Origin: Fibrobacter sp. UWB13
Lineage (GTDB): Bacteria > Fibrobacterota > Fibrobacteria > Fibrobacterales > Fibrobacteraceae
Length of the DNA: 64,000 nt
Assembly: GCF_900177805.1 (NCBI RefSeq)
Contig: NZ_FXAX01000005.1
Span: 62,001-126,000, forward strand
Reading direction: 5' to 3'
This document shows positions 52,745 to 62,016 of the stretch, in pieces (the first letter of the stretch is position 1; every line of letters begins with the position of its first letter). The notes beneath the pieces were generated by a model. The model saw only the letters and a list, made by a program, of their open reading frames with translations. It searched no databases and was not told the DNA's origin. The position numbers and the translations under genes were made by a program.

Positions 52745-54919
52745 ATGAGATTGAATACCTTTGGCATCGCATGCAGCTCGCTTCTCATGGCAGCATCAGC
52801 ATTCGCCGCCCTCCCCAAGGCAACCGCATTGGTCGAACCGATGGGCATGGGTTATAATATCGGCAACACCATGGAAGTGCCGGAAAATCCGACAGCATGG
52901 GGCAACCCGCTCCCGACCGCAGGCTACATCAAGGCCATCAAGGCAGCCGGTTTCAACACCGTGCGTATTCCTTGTGCCTGGTATTCTCATTCTGACGCTC
53001 TTACCCAAGACATCGCTGCAAACGGCGGTACCGCAGACAACAGCAACTACACCCACGTAAGCAAGGCCGCCAACTTTACCACACCGACTATTGACGCCGC
53101 TTGGCTCAAGCAGGTGAAGGACGTGGTGGACATGGTCATTGCCGAAGGCATGTACGTCGTCTTGAACTCTCACTGGGACGAAGGCTGGCTCGAAGACCGC
53201 GTTTACGAAGGCACCGCCAATCCGCGTAGCGGTTCCGGCAACATTGCCAACTCCTCCGCAACAGTCAAGGCACGCCAGGCTGCATTCTGGTATCAGATTG
53301 CAACATACTTCAAGGACTACGATGAGCACCTTCTCTTCGCAGGCGCCAACGAACCGGGCGTGAACGACCCGTGGGGTTCCAGCGGCCAGTGGGCGTTCGA
53401 CAACTCCCGTATGCAGATTTTGAAGGGCTACTACGACGCATTCATCACTTCCGTTCGTAGCGCAGGCGGCAACAACGACACCCGCACCTTGATTGTGCAG
53501 GCTCCGCGTACCGAAATGGACAATGCTCCGATGCTCAGCACAAGCTGGCCGACCGACCCGGCTGGCGAAGGTTACATGATGGCCGAAGTCCACTACTACC
53601 CGTATCAGTACTCTCTCATGACCGCTGACGAAGATTGGGGCAAGCAGTTCTATTATTATACTGGTCTTCACAGCACGACCGATACAGAACACAACATGGG
53701 TTGGAACGTTTACAGCAAGAGCATCGACAATTCCGCTCTCGGCACTCCGAACCAGATTGCAAAGGCTTTCGGCGAACTCAAGACGATGTTCTGCGACAAG
53801 GGCATTCCTGTGATTATCGGCGAACTCGGTGCCATCAAGCGCACCGGTCAGATTACCGATGCCGCCAACCTCAAGCTCCACTTACAGGGCCGCGCCCTCT
53901 TCTACGGCGAAGTTGCCAAGAACGCTAAGGCAAACGGCATTGTTCCTTACGTTTGGGACACCGGCGCAGAAAACGACGGTAACATGACCATCATCACCCG
54001 TCAGAAGGGCACCTACTCCATTCTCGACCCGGATGTTTTGAACGCTATGCAAAAGGCATACGGCATGGAAGGCAACAACAAGAGCAACCTCGACAGCTTG
54101 GTTAAGGAAAACGAAGTTCCGGAAACCGCTGGCGGCAAGGCTGCCGAAATCACTTACAAGAGCGTAACATCCGACTCTAGCGAAACCGGCACTCTCCGCA
54201 TCAACCTCTCCGGCACCGCCAAGGATCTTTCCAAGTACGTCGGTCTCGAAATTCGCATGAAGGGCTCCGTCGTTTCTGCAGGTCCTTGCACCAACGCCGC
54301 CAAGGATTGCGGCGAATACGGCTGGACTTCTATGGACCTCTTCATGATGACCGGCGGTTCATGGGCATGGTTTGACGCATCTCTCATGGCTCAAGCCGAC
54401 AAGGAACTCGAAGAAAACTTCACGACATTCCAAGTCAAGTGGACCGACTTCCGTACTGAACCCACGGATCTCAACTCTGCAAACGCCATCGGTCTCAACC
54501 TCTATGGCACGCAAGTTTCTGGAACCATCACTATCGACTACATCAAGGGCATCAAGGCTGACGGTACAACTGAAATCATCGAAGACTTCGACAAGAAACC
54601 TTCTACCGAAGGCACCGCATCCGGCAAGGTTGTCGCCATCAGCGGTTCCACTGGAATCTGCATGCCGCACACCGCTACAGCACCGAAGATGCTCGTCAAT
54701 GTGCAGCCGGGTTCTGTTTACGCCACATTCAACGCAAGCAAGGCCACTCGCGCAACCGCAATGCTCATGAATTCCATGGGCCAGGTCATCGCTCAAAAGA
54801 GCTTCGACACACACGCTGGCGCAAACGAAGTCCAGCTGAGCACAAGCGCACGCGGCGCTGCAGTCCTCATCGTCAAGATGGGCAGCCAGAAGAGCGTCAA
54901 GCAGATCAAGCTCCGCTAA
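52745..54919 (+). CDS. GH5 endoglucanase with CBM11/CIA30-like and C-terminal sorting-like domains
   Basis: A 724-residue secreted cellulase. The signal peptide ends ASAFA. The GH5 barrel (about 25-445): MGMGYNIGNTMEVPENPTAWGNP, FNTVRIPCAWYSH, VLNSHWDEGW, LFAGANEPGVND with acid/base Glu203, MAEVHYYPYQYSLM and VIIGELGAIKR with nucleophile Glu360. Residues about 465-620 form a beta-sandwich (YVGLEIRMKGSVVSAG, FQVKWTDFRTEP, GTITIDYIKGIK) resembling CBM11/CIA30 modules. The last 75 residues (LMNSMGQVIAQKSFDTHAGANEVQLSTSARGAAVLIVKMG, basic end) resemble the xylanase's sorting-like tail. The ATG at 52745 follows AAGGAG; the longer frame from 52637 is rejected. Confidence 0.95.
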   Translation: MRLNTFGIACSSLLMAASAFAALPKATALVEPMGMGYNIGNTMEVPENPTAWGNPLPTAGYIKAIKAAGFNTVRIPCAWYSHSDALTQDIAANGGTADNSNYTHVSKAANFTTPTIDAAWLKQVKDVVDMVIAEGMYVVLNSHWDEGWLEDRVYEGTANPRSGSGNIANSSATVKARQAAFWYQIATYFKDYDEHLLFAGANEPGVNDPWGSSGQWAFDNSRMQILKGYYDAFITSVRSAGGNNDTRTLIVQAPRTEMDNAPMLSTSWPTDPAGEGYMMAEVHYYPYQYSLMTADEDWGKQFYYYTGLHSTTDTEHNMGWNVYSKSIDNSALGTPNQIAKAFGELKTMFCDKGIPVIIGELGAIKRTGQITDAANLKLHLQGRALFYGEVAKNAKANGIVPYVWDTGAENDGNMTIITRQKGTYSILDPDVLNAMQKAYGMEGNNKSNLDSLVKENEVPETAGGKAAEITYKSVTSDSSETGTLRINLSGTAKDLSKYVGLEIRMKGSVVSAGPCTNAAKDCGEYGWTSMDLFMMTGGSWAWFDASLMAQADKELEENFTTFQVKWTDFRTEPTDLNSANAIGLNLYGTQVSGTITIDYIKGIKADGTTEIIEDFDKKPSTEGTASGKVVAISGSTGICMPHTATAPKMLVNVQPGSVYATFNASKATRATAMLMNSMGQVIAQKSFDTHAGANEVQLSTSARGAAVLIVKMGSQKSVKQIKLR

Positions 54920-54992
54920 CTTAAAACCCCTTGCATGTTGGAGTGTTTACTGCAAGGGAATAACAGAGAGACCTATCTCCTGTTGTTTAGGG

Positions 54993-55025
54993 AAAGGGCC
55001 CGGCAATCGCCGAGCCCTTTTTTCT
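54993..55025. terminator. intrinsic terminator after GH5 gene
   Basis: AAAGGGCCCGGC and GCCGAGCCCTTTTTT (one mismatch) around AATC. A and T flanks allow bidirectional use with the converging lipoprotein gene. Confidence 0.8.
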
Positions 55026-55043
55026 TTCCTCCTAACAACAAGA

Positions 55044-57305
55044 CTAGAAATAGTACGATGAGATAGTTCTGATATTCAGGACTAAATCTCTATCATCCGG
55101 TGACTGCACTACAAACCTTACCGCAGACAAATGCTTTGAGGCAAATTCGCCAACAGTTCCTTCCAAATCATTCGAAGCGTCCTGTCCAGCAGGAAGTTCA
55201 AAATCACTCCAGCGGACACACTTTTCTCTCTCCGTTTCAGGCAAAAGAACATACGGTTTACTTCCAAGCACTACATTTAGCGAATCACCCATATCAAGCT
55301 CAACCTTTACAGAAACTTGAGTGAAATAAGCCAAGCACATGCCGCCCCAATTCGAGACATCTACAGGCACCGGGGTACTAGTGCTATCTTGATCCAGTTC
55401 AGTTCCTTCTCCAGCCAAGTTGAAACCAAACACAACATACGGATCACCAGCCATCGTTCCGCGTCTCAAATCCATACTACGGCATACTCCGAGACAATCG
55501 TCTACTAGCAATTCCAAAGTATCAGCATTCGTTCTACCAGAGTATTGTACAAAACTTTCCGACACAGATGAATTTCCACCCTTTTCAGCATCCGTTTCCA
55601 CGAACCAAATACCATTAGCAGCGACATTTGCAGGCCAACTGTCACCACCAACATACAAGTCAGTACGGACTCGGGGCATTCCAAAAGTCGCACTCATGAG
55701 GTCGCCTTCACACATTTTCGAGCCCTTGCCCTCGCTTATACAGATAGGCAAATCCGTATTGCTCTTAAACTCTCTGAAGACACTCCCAATTGCGCCAATT
55801 CCAAAATTGTAGTTGCCCTCATCTGATTGAATTTTAAACTTCACGCCGACCAACCGCAGCGAAGCTTGTTCTCCCACATGCGATTTCCACTCATCTTCAC
55901 TTTCCAAAGTATCAGCATTAGGATTGCGTTTATATTCTTTCAAGACCGCAGGCACATTTTCGAGCCCTTCCGGCAAACGGAAATCATTCCACGAAAGACA
56001 AGATTTTTCGATTGTCAAAGACTTGGAAAGTTTAGCAGCGGGCAAGTTATACTCCAAAAGCTCATTCAGATAATCGGGTAAAACAAGTTCTACCGAAATA
56101 TCCGCCTCTGAATAATATTCCACACAAATTCCCCGCCAGTTCCAAACATCCACATATGTCGGGTTTCCTGCTTGATCCTTGGCAAGATTAAAGCCAACAG
56201 ACACCGCAGGGAGATTTTCTGACGATCCTTTTTTCAAAGAGGCTCTACCACAAAGTCCTTTGCAAAATTCCACAACGCCAGCCAAAGAACTGTCTTCACC
56301 AAGCGAAACCGGCCAAACAATAGACGATTCTCCACCACGGGCTACATCCGTTTCCAAGAACCATCGACCGTCCTGCTCCATAGGCCTATACGAGTTCGCA
56401 GCTATTTTATCCTCTTCATAGACCGTATAAAGCAAAGACGGAACATTGTCTTTATCTTTCAGCGGGGTCCAAAGGCTACCATCACCCCCTTCTAACGTAA
56501 GCCAACTAGAAGGACTCGCTATCTGAGAGCTAGATGACGATTCCGGAATTTCGGCCACAGAGCTAGACGAAATATCCAGGCACCACGCATTCAACAGGTT
56601 TTGCGCCTTCGTTTCGACACGCTTGACATTGAACTTATATTCACCGGAATCGGCCTGTATTCTAAACTTTAACCCAACAAGCTGACTTGCCGATTTTTCG
56701 CCAAATTCTTCCCAGCCAACACATTTCGTTATTTCATTTCCATTATTAGACTTCGCTAGCGTTACAGACGGAAGTTCATCGCCAAGCACACGTCCAAGCG
56801 AGTCTCCCAAATCAAGCACAAGCAACGGATCCGCTTCAGACGTATACGTCATGCAAACACCATCCCAATTCAACGCATTGACAGGAACGGGTTTTCCATT
56901 TTTGTCTTTCGCAATCGCAAAACCAACGCCAGCAAACGGACTATCTGCCATCGAGCCTTTTTTCAAGACAGCCTTCCCGCACACGCCCTGACAGGACTCA
57001 ATAACCGGAGACAGCGAGTCCACCCCACCAGCTAAATTCTGAGGCCATGAGATATACGACACGCCTCCTTTTTCAGCATCGCTATACGATTCCCAATACC
57101 AATGTCCATCGGCATCGACATCACTGGGCAAAGCTAGCACACTTGCCGCAAACCGGACTCGATAATCGCCTCTCAGCGGGTCCCACAAGACTCCGCCATC
57201 GGCTTGAACCGTATTCGGCTCAATCGACGTTCCTGATAAATTTTCTTCGGAGCACGCCATTGCAAGCATTGCAGCCCCGCATGCCATATAAATTTTCTTG
57301 TTCAT
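55044..57305 (-). CDS. three-domain Ser-linker lipoprotein
   Basis: A 753-residue lipoprotein with lipobox MLAMAC. It carries three copies of one domain of about 200 residues: about 30-245, 275-520 and 530-750. Shared features are a start WYWES/WFLETD/WFVETD with KGG.SSIVWP, a conserved CxGxCGxAxLKKGSM-type hairpin, GFxLAKDxxGxPVPVDVxNWGGxCxxYxS, LDLGDSLxxVLG, and an ending KCVxWxxF...QLVGVxFxIQxxxGxYxFNI. The linker between domains 1 and 2 is Ser-rich (SSSSVAEIPESSSSSQ). Paired cysteines suggest disulfides. No named family was recognised; a beta-sandwich, possibly carbohydrate-binding, is a guess. One base separates it from the upstream TIGR02147 gene. AGGAGG lies before the start. Confidence 0.75.
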   Translation of the reverse strand: MNKKIYMACGAAMLAMACSEENLSGTSIEPNTVQADGGVLWDPLRGDYRVRFAASVLALPSDVDADGHWYWESYSDAEKGGVSYISWPQNLAGGVDSLSPVIESCQGVCGKAVLKKGSMADSPFAGVGFAIAKDKNGKPVPVNALNWDGVCMTYTSEADPLLVLDLGDSLGRVLGDELPSVTLAKSNNGNEITKCVGWEEFGEKSASQLVGLKFRIQADSGEYKFNVKRVETKAQNLLNAWCLDISSSSVAEIPESSSSSQIASPSSWLTLEGGDGSLWTPLKDKDNVPSLLYTVYEEDKIAANSYRPMEQDGRWFLETDVARGGESSIVWPVSLGEDSSLAGVVEFCKGLCGRASLKKGSSENLPAVSVGFNLAKDQAGNPTYVDVWNWRGICVEYYSEADISVELVLPDYLNELLEYNLPAAKLSKSLTIEKSCLSWNDFRLPEGLENVPAVLKEYKRNPNADTLESEDEWKSHVGEQASLRLVGVKFKIQSDEGNYNFGIGAIGSVFREFKSNTDLPICISEGKGSKMCEGDLMSATFGMPRVRTDLYVGGDSWPANVAANGIWFVETDAEKGGNSSVSESFVQYSGRTNADTLELLVDDCLGVCRSMDLRRGTMAGDPYVVFGFNLAGEGTELDQDSTSTPVPVDVSNWGGMCLAYFTQVSVKVELDMGDSLNVVLGSKPYVLLPETEREKCVRWSDFELPAGQDASNDLEGTVGEFASKHLSAVRFVVQSPDDRDLVLNIRTISSYYF

Positions 57306-57306
57306 C

Positions 57307-58140
57307 TCATTCCTCCTCTTTTTTCGCCACTTCTTTCGAAAGCGGGAATAGTTGTAAATTCAATCTGTAAACTTGAGTGATATCATTGCATTCGTCAGCA
57401 ATCGCCGTGATTTTCTTGCGGCATTCCTCAAGTTCGAGCACGATGCGTTCATAAGCTTCACGGTCTATGCCCATCGTAATTCCCGTAACGTTTCGCACGT
57501 CCGGTGTAAAGCGATTCAGAGAATCCACCGCCAAGTTGCCCATCGCACGGTGCATCGAACGAATTGCCAAAGGCAAGCCCTCTTTGGAGCCTTCCACGGA
57601 CTTTTCCGTTTGCACATAAACGTTTTCTTGAACCTGCTTAAGGAACCCAGCGCGTTCAAGAAATTGCAACGACCTGCGGACATCTAGCGCCGAAACATCT
57701 TGAGCACACGCTTTTGCAATATCGCCCGGCATGGCTCCCGGCATCAAAGGCGCCAATTCGCGCACCACCGGATTTTTCCAAGTATCGTAATACTCGAAAG
57801 CATCCTTATCAATAATGCGAACCTTATGATCGAGCGCAATCGAATGCATTTGTTCTAAGAACTTTTTCTTAGCCTCATCCGTTTTGGCGTTACCAAACTG
57901 GACCATCGCCTCGAAATAAGTGACCTCATGACCAACAAGACCTATAGCCTTAGCGACACGGCCCATGGTCACTTTGCTAAGGTTTGTCTTTCCACCGCAA
58001 ACGTCCTTGAGATACGATGGCGAAACGAAACCCGCAATTTTGGCAAACTCACGCCAAGAAAACGCCGAAGTGCGCTTGCGTTCCTCGTAGTAGTCGCTCA
58101 GAAAAGTGTGATAATCTTGGTATTCAATTATTGGTTTCAT
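57307..58140 (-). CDS. TIGR02147-family putative regulator
   Basis: A 277-residue protein with the family's opening IIEYQDYHTFLSDYYEERKRTSAFSWREFAKIAGFVSPSYLKDVCGGKTNLSKVTMGRVAKAIGLVGHEVTYFEAMVQFGNAKTDEAKKKFL, an HTH-like N-terminal half, and a DUF4423-like C-terminal half (ALDVRRSLQFLERAGFLKQVQENVYVQTEKSV, GNLAVDSLNRFTPDVRNVTGITMGIDREAYERIVLELEECRKKI). The family is abundant in Fibrobacter and Bdellovibrio and is thought to be regulatory. It is immediately followed by the three-domain lipoprotein, so it may control that gene. Its ATG sits eight bases after a -10-like TTATAT, with no ribosome site: probably leaderless. Confidence 0.88.
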   Translation of the reverse strand: MKPIIEYQDYHTFLSDYYEERKRTSAFSWREFAKIAGFVSPSYLKDVCGGKTNLSKVTMGRVAKAIGLVGHEVTYFEAMVQFGNAKTDEAKKKFLEQMHSIALDHKVRIIDKDAFEYYDTWKNPVVRELAPLMPGAMPGDIAKACAQDVSALDVRRSLQFLERAGFLKQVQENVYVQTEKSVEGSKEGLPLAIRSMHRAMGNLAVDSLNRFTPDVRNVTGITMGIDREAYERIVLELEECRKKITAIADECNDITQVYRLNLQLFPLSKEVAKKEEE

Positions 58141-58148
58141 ATAAAAAA

Positions 58149-58176
58149 ATATAAGTTCACTTATTCACAAAGTCAA
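58149..58176 (-). promoter_or_regulatory. promoter of the TIGR02147 gene
   Basis: On the minus strand TTGACT (58176-58171), 16-bp spacer, TTATAT (58154-58149). The ATG at 58140 follows after eight bases, so transcription would start at or next to the start codon. Confidence 0.6.
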
Positions 58177-58251
58177 TAATTTAGAGTACATTTTCTTTTA
58201 TTTTTATAAAATTTTAGCATTTTTACAAAGACATAAAACAATATTTTAAGC

Positions 58252-58278
58252 CATATAGTACACCCCGTACTGTATATG
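58252..58278. promoter_or_regulatory. operator-like palindrome upstream of the TIGR02147 promoter
   Basis: CATATAGTAC and GTACTGTATATG are inverted around ACCCC; the right arm has two extra bases. It lies about 75 bases upstream of the promoter and just left of the terminator at 58279. Confidence 0.4.
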
Positions 58279-58308
58279 AAAAAACGCCGCAGTTTTACCT
58301 ACGGCGCT
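58279..58308 (-). terminator. intrinsic terminator of the one-domain lipoprotein gene
   Basis: On the minus strand GCGCCGTAG and CTGCGGCG pair around GTAAAA and are followed by six T. It is nearly identical to the terminator at 59444. Confidence 0.85.
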
Positions 58309-58331
58309 CTTAAAATTGACGATTTTTTCAG

Positions 58332-59384
58332 TTACTGATCGGCAGGACCCGCTGCATAACCGCTCCCTGAATTATAAGCTGATATTGATTGCACGTTAAA
58401 ATAATAGCCGCCTTCTTGGGGTTTATCCTGTAATCTAAACCTTACACCAACAAGCTGCTTAGCCGCCTTAACCCCTGTATCTTCTTTCCAACCGTAATCA
58501 TCACCTTTAAACCAAGACGCTATTTTAAAGGAACTCCACGGAATGCATTTTATAGCATGCGCAAAAGCAGACTTCGGCAAACTTGCTGTAGGCACAGCAC
58601 CATTCAACACCTTCATATTGATTGAATCACCCAAATCCAATTCTAGTGCAGGCGCAACATAAGACGTATAAACGATACAAATACCACCCCAGTTCGAAAC
58701 ATCAACAGGAACCGGATTGCCTGAGCTATCCCTCGCAAGCGTAAAGCCCACCGATACAAAAGGATGATACGTCAATGAGCCTTTATCCAAAACAGCCGTA
58801 CCACAGATTCCTTGACAATATTCATTAACCGTAGCCATCGAATCCACACCATCTGAAAATTCCACCGGCCAAACGATAGAAGATTTCCCGCCATCCTCAC
58901 TATCCGTTTCCATAATGCGCCAAGCACCATCAGCAACTACATTTTTCGGCCACGAAAATTCAGCACACGTCTCAACAGGAACACGCACACCGTCCTCCTC
59001 ATCAGATCCATACCAATGCAACCCCCAGCATTCACTGGCAGAAGACTTTGCAAGCGAACTAGACGATGAATTGAATAGCAAACTAGAAGAAGAGTAGGCA
59101 AGCGAACTTGAAGAAACACCATCGCTAGATAAAAGCCCAAACGACGAACTTGAAGATCCAGGAACAGCGGAACTCGAGGATTCAACAACCGCTGAACTTG
59201 AGGACTCTACAATCGCAGAACTCGATAAACCTTCGACAAAAGAGCTTGAAGAGCCCACTAATACAGAACTAGACGAATCAAGTGCAACGGGTTGCGCCAC
59301 AGCATTGGCACTACTATCATCAAAACAGGCCGTAAAGGCTAACGCCGTAAAAGCAGCCAAGCCACAATAAAAGTTCTTTTTCAT
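58332..59384 (-). CDS. one-domain Ser-linker lipoprotein, paralogue of the three-domain protein
   Basis: A 350-residue lipoprotein with lipobox ALAFTAC. Residues about 35-115 are a stalk of repeated (V/L/F)xSSSS units (e.g. AIVESSSSAVVESSSSAV). Then a single copy of the domain found three times in the gene at 55044: WRIMETDSEDGGKSSIVWPVEFSDGVDSM, YCQGICGTAVLDKGSL, VGFTLARDSSGNPVPVDVSNWGGICIVYTS, LELDLGDSINMKVLNG, KCIPWSSF, KQLVGVRFRLQDKPQEGGYYFNVQSIS. Function unknown; the design (lipid anchor, flexible stalk, one compact domain) suits surface display. It has its own terminator and lies upstream of the TIGR02147 gene on the same strand. AAGGAG lies before the ATG. Confidence 0.75.
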   Translation of the reverse strand: MKKNFYCGLAAFTALAFTACFDDSSANAVAQPVALDSSSSVLVGSSSSFVEGLSSSAIVESSSSAVVESSSSAVPGSSSSSFGLLSSDGVSSSSLAYSSSSLLFNSSSSSLAKSSASECWGLHWYGSDEEDGVRVPVETCAEFSWPKNVVADGAWRIMETDSEDGGKSSIVWPVEFSDGVDSMATVNEYCQGICGTAVLDKGSLTYHPFVSVGFTLARDSSGNPVPVDVSNWGGICIVYTSYVAPALELDLGDSINMKVLNGAVPTASLPKSAFAHAIKCIPWSSFKIASWFKGDDYGWKEDTGVKAAKQLVGVRFRLQDKPQEGGYYFNVQSISAYNSGSGYAAGPADQ

Positions 59385-59443
59385 CCTTCATCTCCTTTTA
59401 TGCATAATATACACAAAAAGAGTACAAACGAATTAAACAAATT

Positions 59444-59480
59444 AAAAAATCGCCGCAGTTTTACCCACGGCGACTTTTAA
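59444..59480 (-). terminator. intrinsic terminator of the malic enzyme gene
   Basis: On the minus strand TCGCCGTGG and CTGCGGCGA (one mismatch) pair around GTAAAA and are followed by six T. Confidence 0.85.
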
Positions 59481-59525
59481 AATGTTACGAGATGCGCCCG
59501 CACAATGGCGAGCGGGAATCGCGAC

Positions 59526-61847
59526 TTACCAGATCTTGTCGAACTTCTTCTTGTTCTTTTCTTCGTCCTTCTTTTCCTGAACGATGGCGTCGATAACAGC
59601 AGCCACCGTGAGGTTAAAGATATCGTGGACAGAAGCGTCGGAGTCGGTGAAGTGAACCGGCTTGTTCAAGCCCATCTGCACAGGACCGATAGATTCGCCA
59701 ACGCCCATTTCCAAGAGCATCTTGCAAGTGGTATTTGCAGAAGAGAGGCACGGGAAGATGAGCGTGTTGACGGTCTGGCCCTTGATCTTGTTGAACGGGT
59801 ACTTCGTATCGCGAAGATCCTTGTCGAGAGCCACGTTCACCTGCATTTCGCCATCGAGAACGTAGTCCGGATACTGTTCGTGAATCGTCTTCACGGCTTC
59901 GCGGACCTTGTTCACGGTGCCACGAGCGGCTTCCTTGTCGCTACCGAAGTTTGCATAGCTGAGCATAGCCATCACCGGTTCGTGAGCGAAGAAGCGGACT
60001 GCGTCGTGCGTGAGCTTCACGATATCGACGAGCGTTTCTGCATCCGGGTCGCGGTTCACAAGCGTATCGGCCAAGAAGAACGTACCCTTCTTAGTGCTGA
60101 GGATATGCATAGCACCGAAGTGCTTGTATTCCGGACGGATACCGATAATTTCCTTAGCAAGTTCAATCGTTTCAGAGTACTTGGAATAGCCACCGGAAAT
60201 GAGAGCATCGGCATCGCCGACCTTCACCATCATCATACCGAAGTGGTTCGGTTCGAACATATCGTCGCGGGCTTCTTCGAAGGTCACGCCATTGCGGCCG
60301 TTTTCTTCAGCATAAATTGCAGCGTAATTGCGGCGGCGTTCGAATTCTTCCGGAGAACGCGGGTTCACAATCTTGATGCCCGTGAGGTCGAGCTGTTCGC
60401 GCTGGGCGATCATCTGGATGCGTTCCGGGTTGCCAAGCATAATCGGGTGTGCAATGCCTTCGGCCTGAGCCTGGACAGCGGCCTTGAGCATGTTGAGGTT
60501 GCTTTCGGCAAACACGACGCGCTTCGGGTTGCTGCGGGCGGTATCGCTGAACTGACGGATGAGCTTGTTGTCATAACCCATCATGTCGCGGAGGCGATCA
60601 TAGTAAGCGTCCCAATCCGTAATCGGCTTGCGGGCCACGCCACTTTCAATAGCGGCCTTGGCAACAGCGATAGAAACTTCCGTGAGGAGGCGCGGATCGA
60701 GCGGCTTCGGAATCAAGTATTCCTTGCCAAACGTGAAGCGCTGTGAGTTGTATGCAATGTTCACCACATCCGGAACCGGCTTGTGAGCGAGAGCGGCAAT
60801 CGCGCGAACTGCAGCGTGCTTCATGTGTTCGTTAATCGTCGTTGCACGCACGTCGAGAGCGCCACGGAAGATGTACGGGAAACCGATAACGTTGTTCACC
60901 TGGTTCGGATAGTCGCTACGGCCCGTTGCAAAGATGAGGTCGCCACGGCTTGCCATGGCTTCTTCGTAGCTGATTTCCGGAGTCGGGTTTGCAAGAGCAA
61001 AGACAATCGGCTGGTCGGCCATGCTGCGGACCATTTCGCGAGTAAGGATGTTACCCTTGGAAAGGCCGACGAACACGTCTGCGCCCTTCATGGCATCTTC
61101 GAGCGTTTCGATATCGGTGCGTTCCGTTGCAAAGAAAGCCTTTGCTTCGGTGAGGCCCTTGCGGTCCTTGCGGATAACGCCCTTGCTATCGCACATCACA
61201 AGATTTTCTTTCTTGAGACCGAGAGACAGATAAAGTCTCGTGCAAGCGCAAGCGGCAGCGCCTGCGCCGTTCACAACCATCTTCACGTTGCGAATGCTCT
61301 TGCCTGCAACTTCGATTGCGTTCAAGAGGCCTGCAGAAGAAATGATAGCCGTACCGTGCTGGTCATCGTGCATCACCGGAATATCGAGTTCAGCCTTGAG
61401 CGTGTCTTCGATTTCAAAGCATTCCGGAGCCTTGATGTCTTCGAGGTTGATGCCACCAAACGTCGGGGCTATGCCCTTCACGATTTCGATAAACTTCTTC
61501 GGGTCCTTTTCGTTGATTTCGATGTCGAACACGTCAATGCCCGCATAAATCTTGAAAAGCAAGGCCTTGCCTTCCATCACCGGCTTACCAGCGAGTGCGC
61601 CAATATCGCCGAGACCAAGCACAGCCGTACCGTTACTAATCACAGCGACGAGGTTGCCCTTGCCCGTGTATTCGTAAGCGAGGTTCTGGTCTTTTTCGAT
61701 TTCAAGACACGGTGAAGCCACGCCCGGCGTGTATGCAAGGCCCAAGTCCGTCTGCGTGCTGTGCGGCTTGGTAGGCACGATTTCGATCTTGCCTGGCTTG
61801 CCCATGGAATGGTATTGGAGAGCCATTTCCTTTAAGTCTTTTCCCAT
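59526..61847 (-). CDS. maeB: malic enzyme with C-terminal phosphotransacetylase-like domain
   Basis: A 773-residue enzyme of the MaeB type. The N-terminal malic domain (1-425) has [68 protein letters not shown] and the dinucleotide fold [23 protein letters not shown]; it decarboxylates malate to pyruvate with reduction of NAD(P). The C-terminal part (about 440-765) resembles phosphotransacetylase ([60 protein letters not shown]); in this family it is regulatory rather than catalytic. AGGAG lies before the ATG. The upstream sequence carries TTTTTCTAAATTTCG, the context also seen before pheS. Confidence 0.95.
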   Translation of the reverse strand: MGKDLKEMALQYHSMGKPGKIEIVPTKPHSTQTDLGLAYTPGVASPCLEIEKDQNLAYEYTGKGNLVAVISNGTAVLGLGDIGALAGKPVMEGKALLFKIYAGIDVFDIEINEKDPKKFIEIVKGIAPTFGGINLEDIKAPECFEIEDTLKAELDIPVMHDDQHGTAIISSAGLLNAIEVAGKSIRNVKMVVNGAGAAACACTRLYLSLGLKKENLVMCDSKGVIRKDRKGLTEAKAFFATERTDIETLEDAMKGADVFVGLSKGNILTREMVRSMADQPIVFALANPTPEISYEEAMASRGDLIFATGRSDYPNQVNNVIGFPYIFRGALDVRATTINEHMKHAAVRAIAALAHKPVPDVVNIAYNSQRFTFGKEYLIPKPLDPRLLTEVSIAVAKAAIESGVARKPITDWDAYYDRLRDMMGYDNKLIRQFSDTARSNPKRVVFAESNLNMLKAAVQAQAEGIAHPIMLGNPERIQMIAQREQLDLTGIKIVNPRSPEEFERRRNYAAIYAEENGRNGVTFEEARDDMFEPNHFGMMMVKVGDADALISGGYSKYSETIELAKEIIGIRPEYKHFGAMHILSTKKGTFFLADTLVNRDPDAETLVDIVKLTHDAVRFFAHEPVMAMLSYANFGSDKEAARGTVNKVREAVKTIHEQYPDYVLDGEMQVNVALDKDLRDTKYPFNKIKGQTVNTLIFPCLSSANTTCKMLLEMGVGESIGPVQMGLNKPVHFTDSDASVHDIFNLTVAAVIDAIVQEKKDEEKNKKKFDKIW

Positions 61848-62016
61848 TTCGTTCTCCTGTGAGTCATAACATTATTTTCGCACGAAATTTAGAAAAATTT
61901 ACACAACAATAAAAGGGTGCTAAAATTGCGTTTTTTGTTACATTTTTACCCAAATTTGCTATAGTTAAGCCGCAAATAAAACTTTTAGCTCCCATACGAC
62001 GCGCGTATTACAAAAA

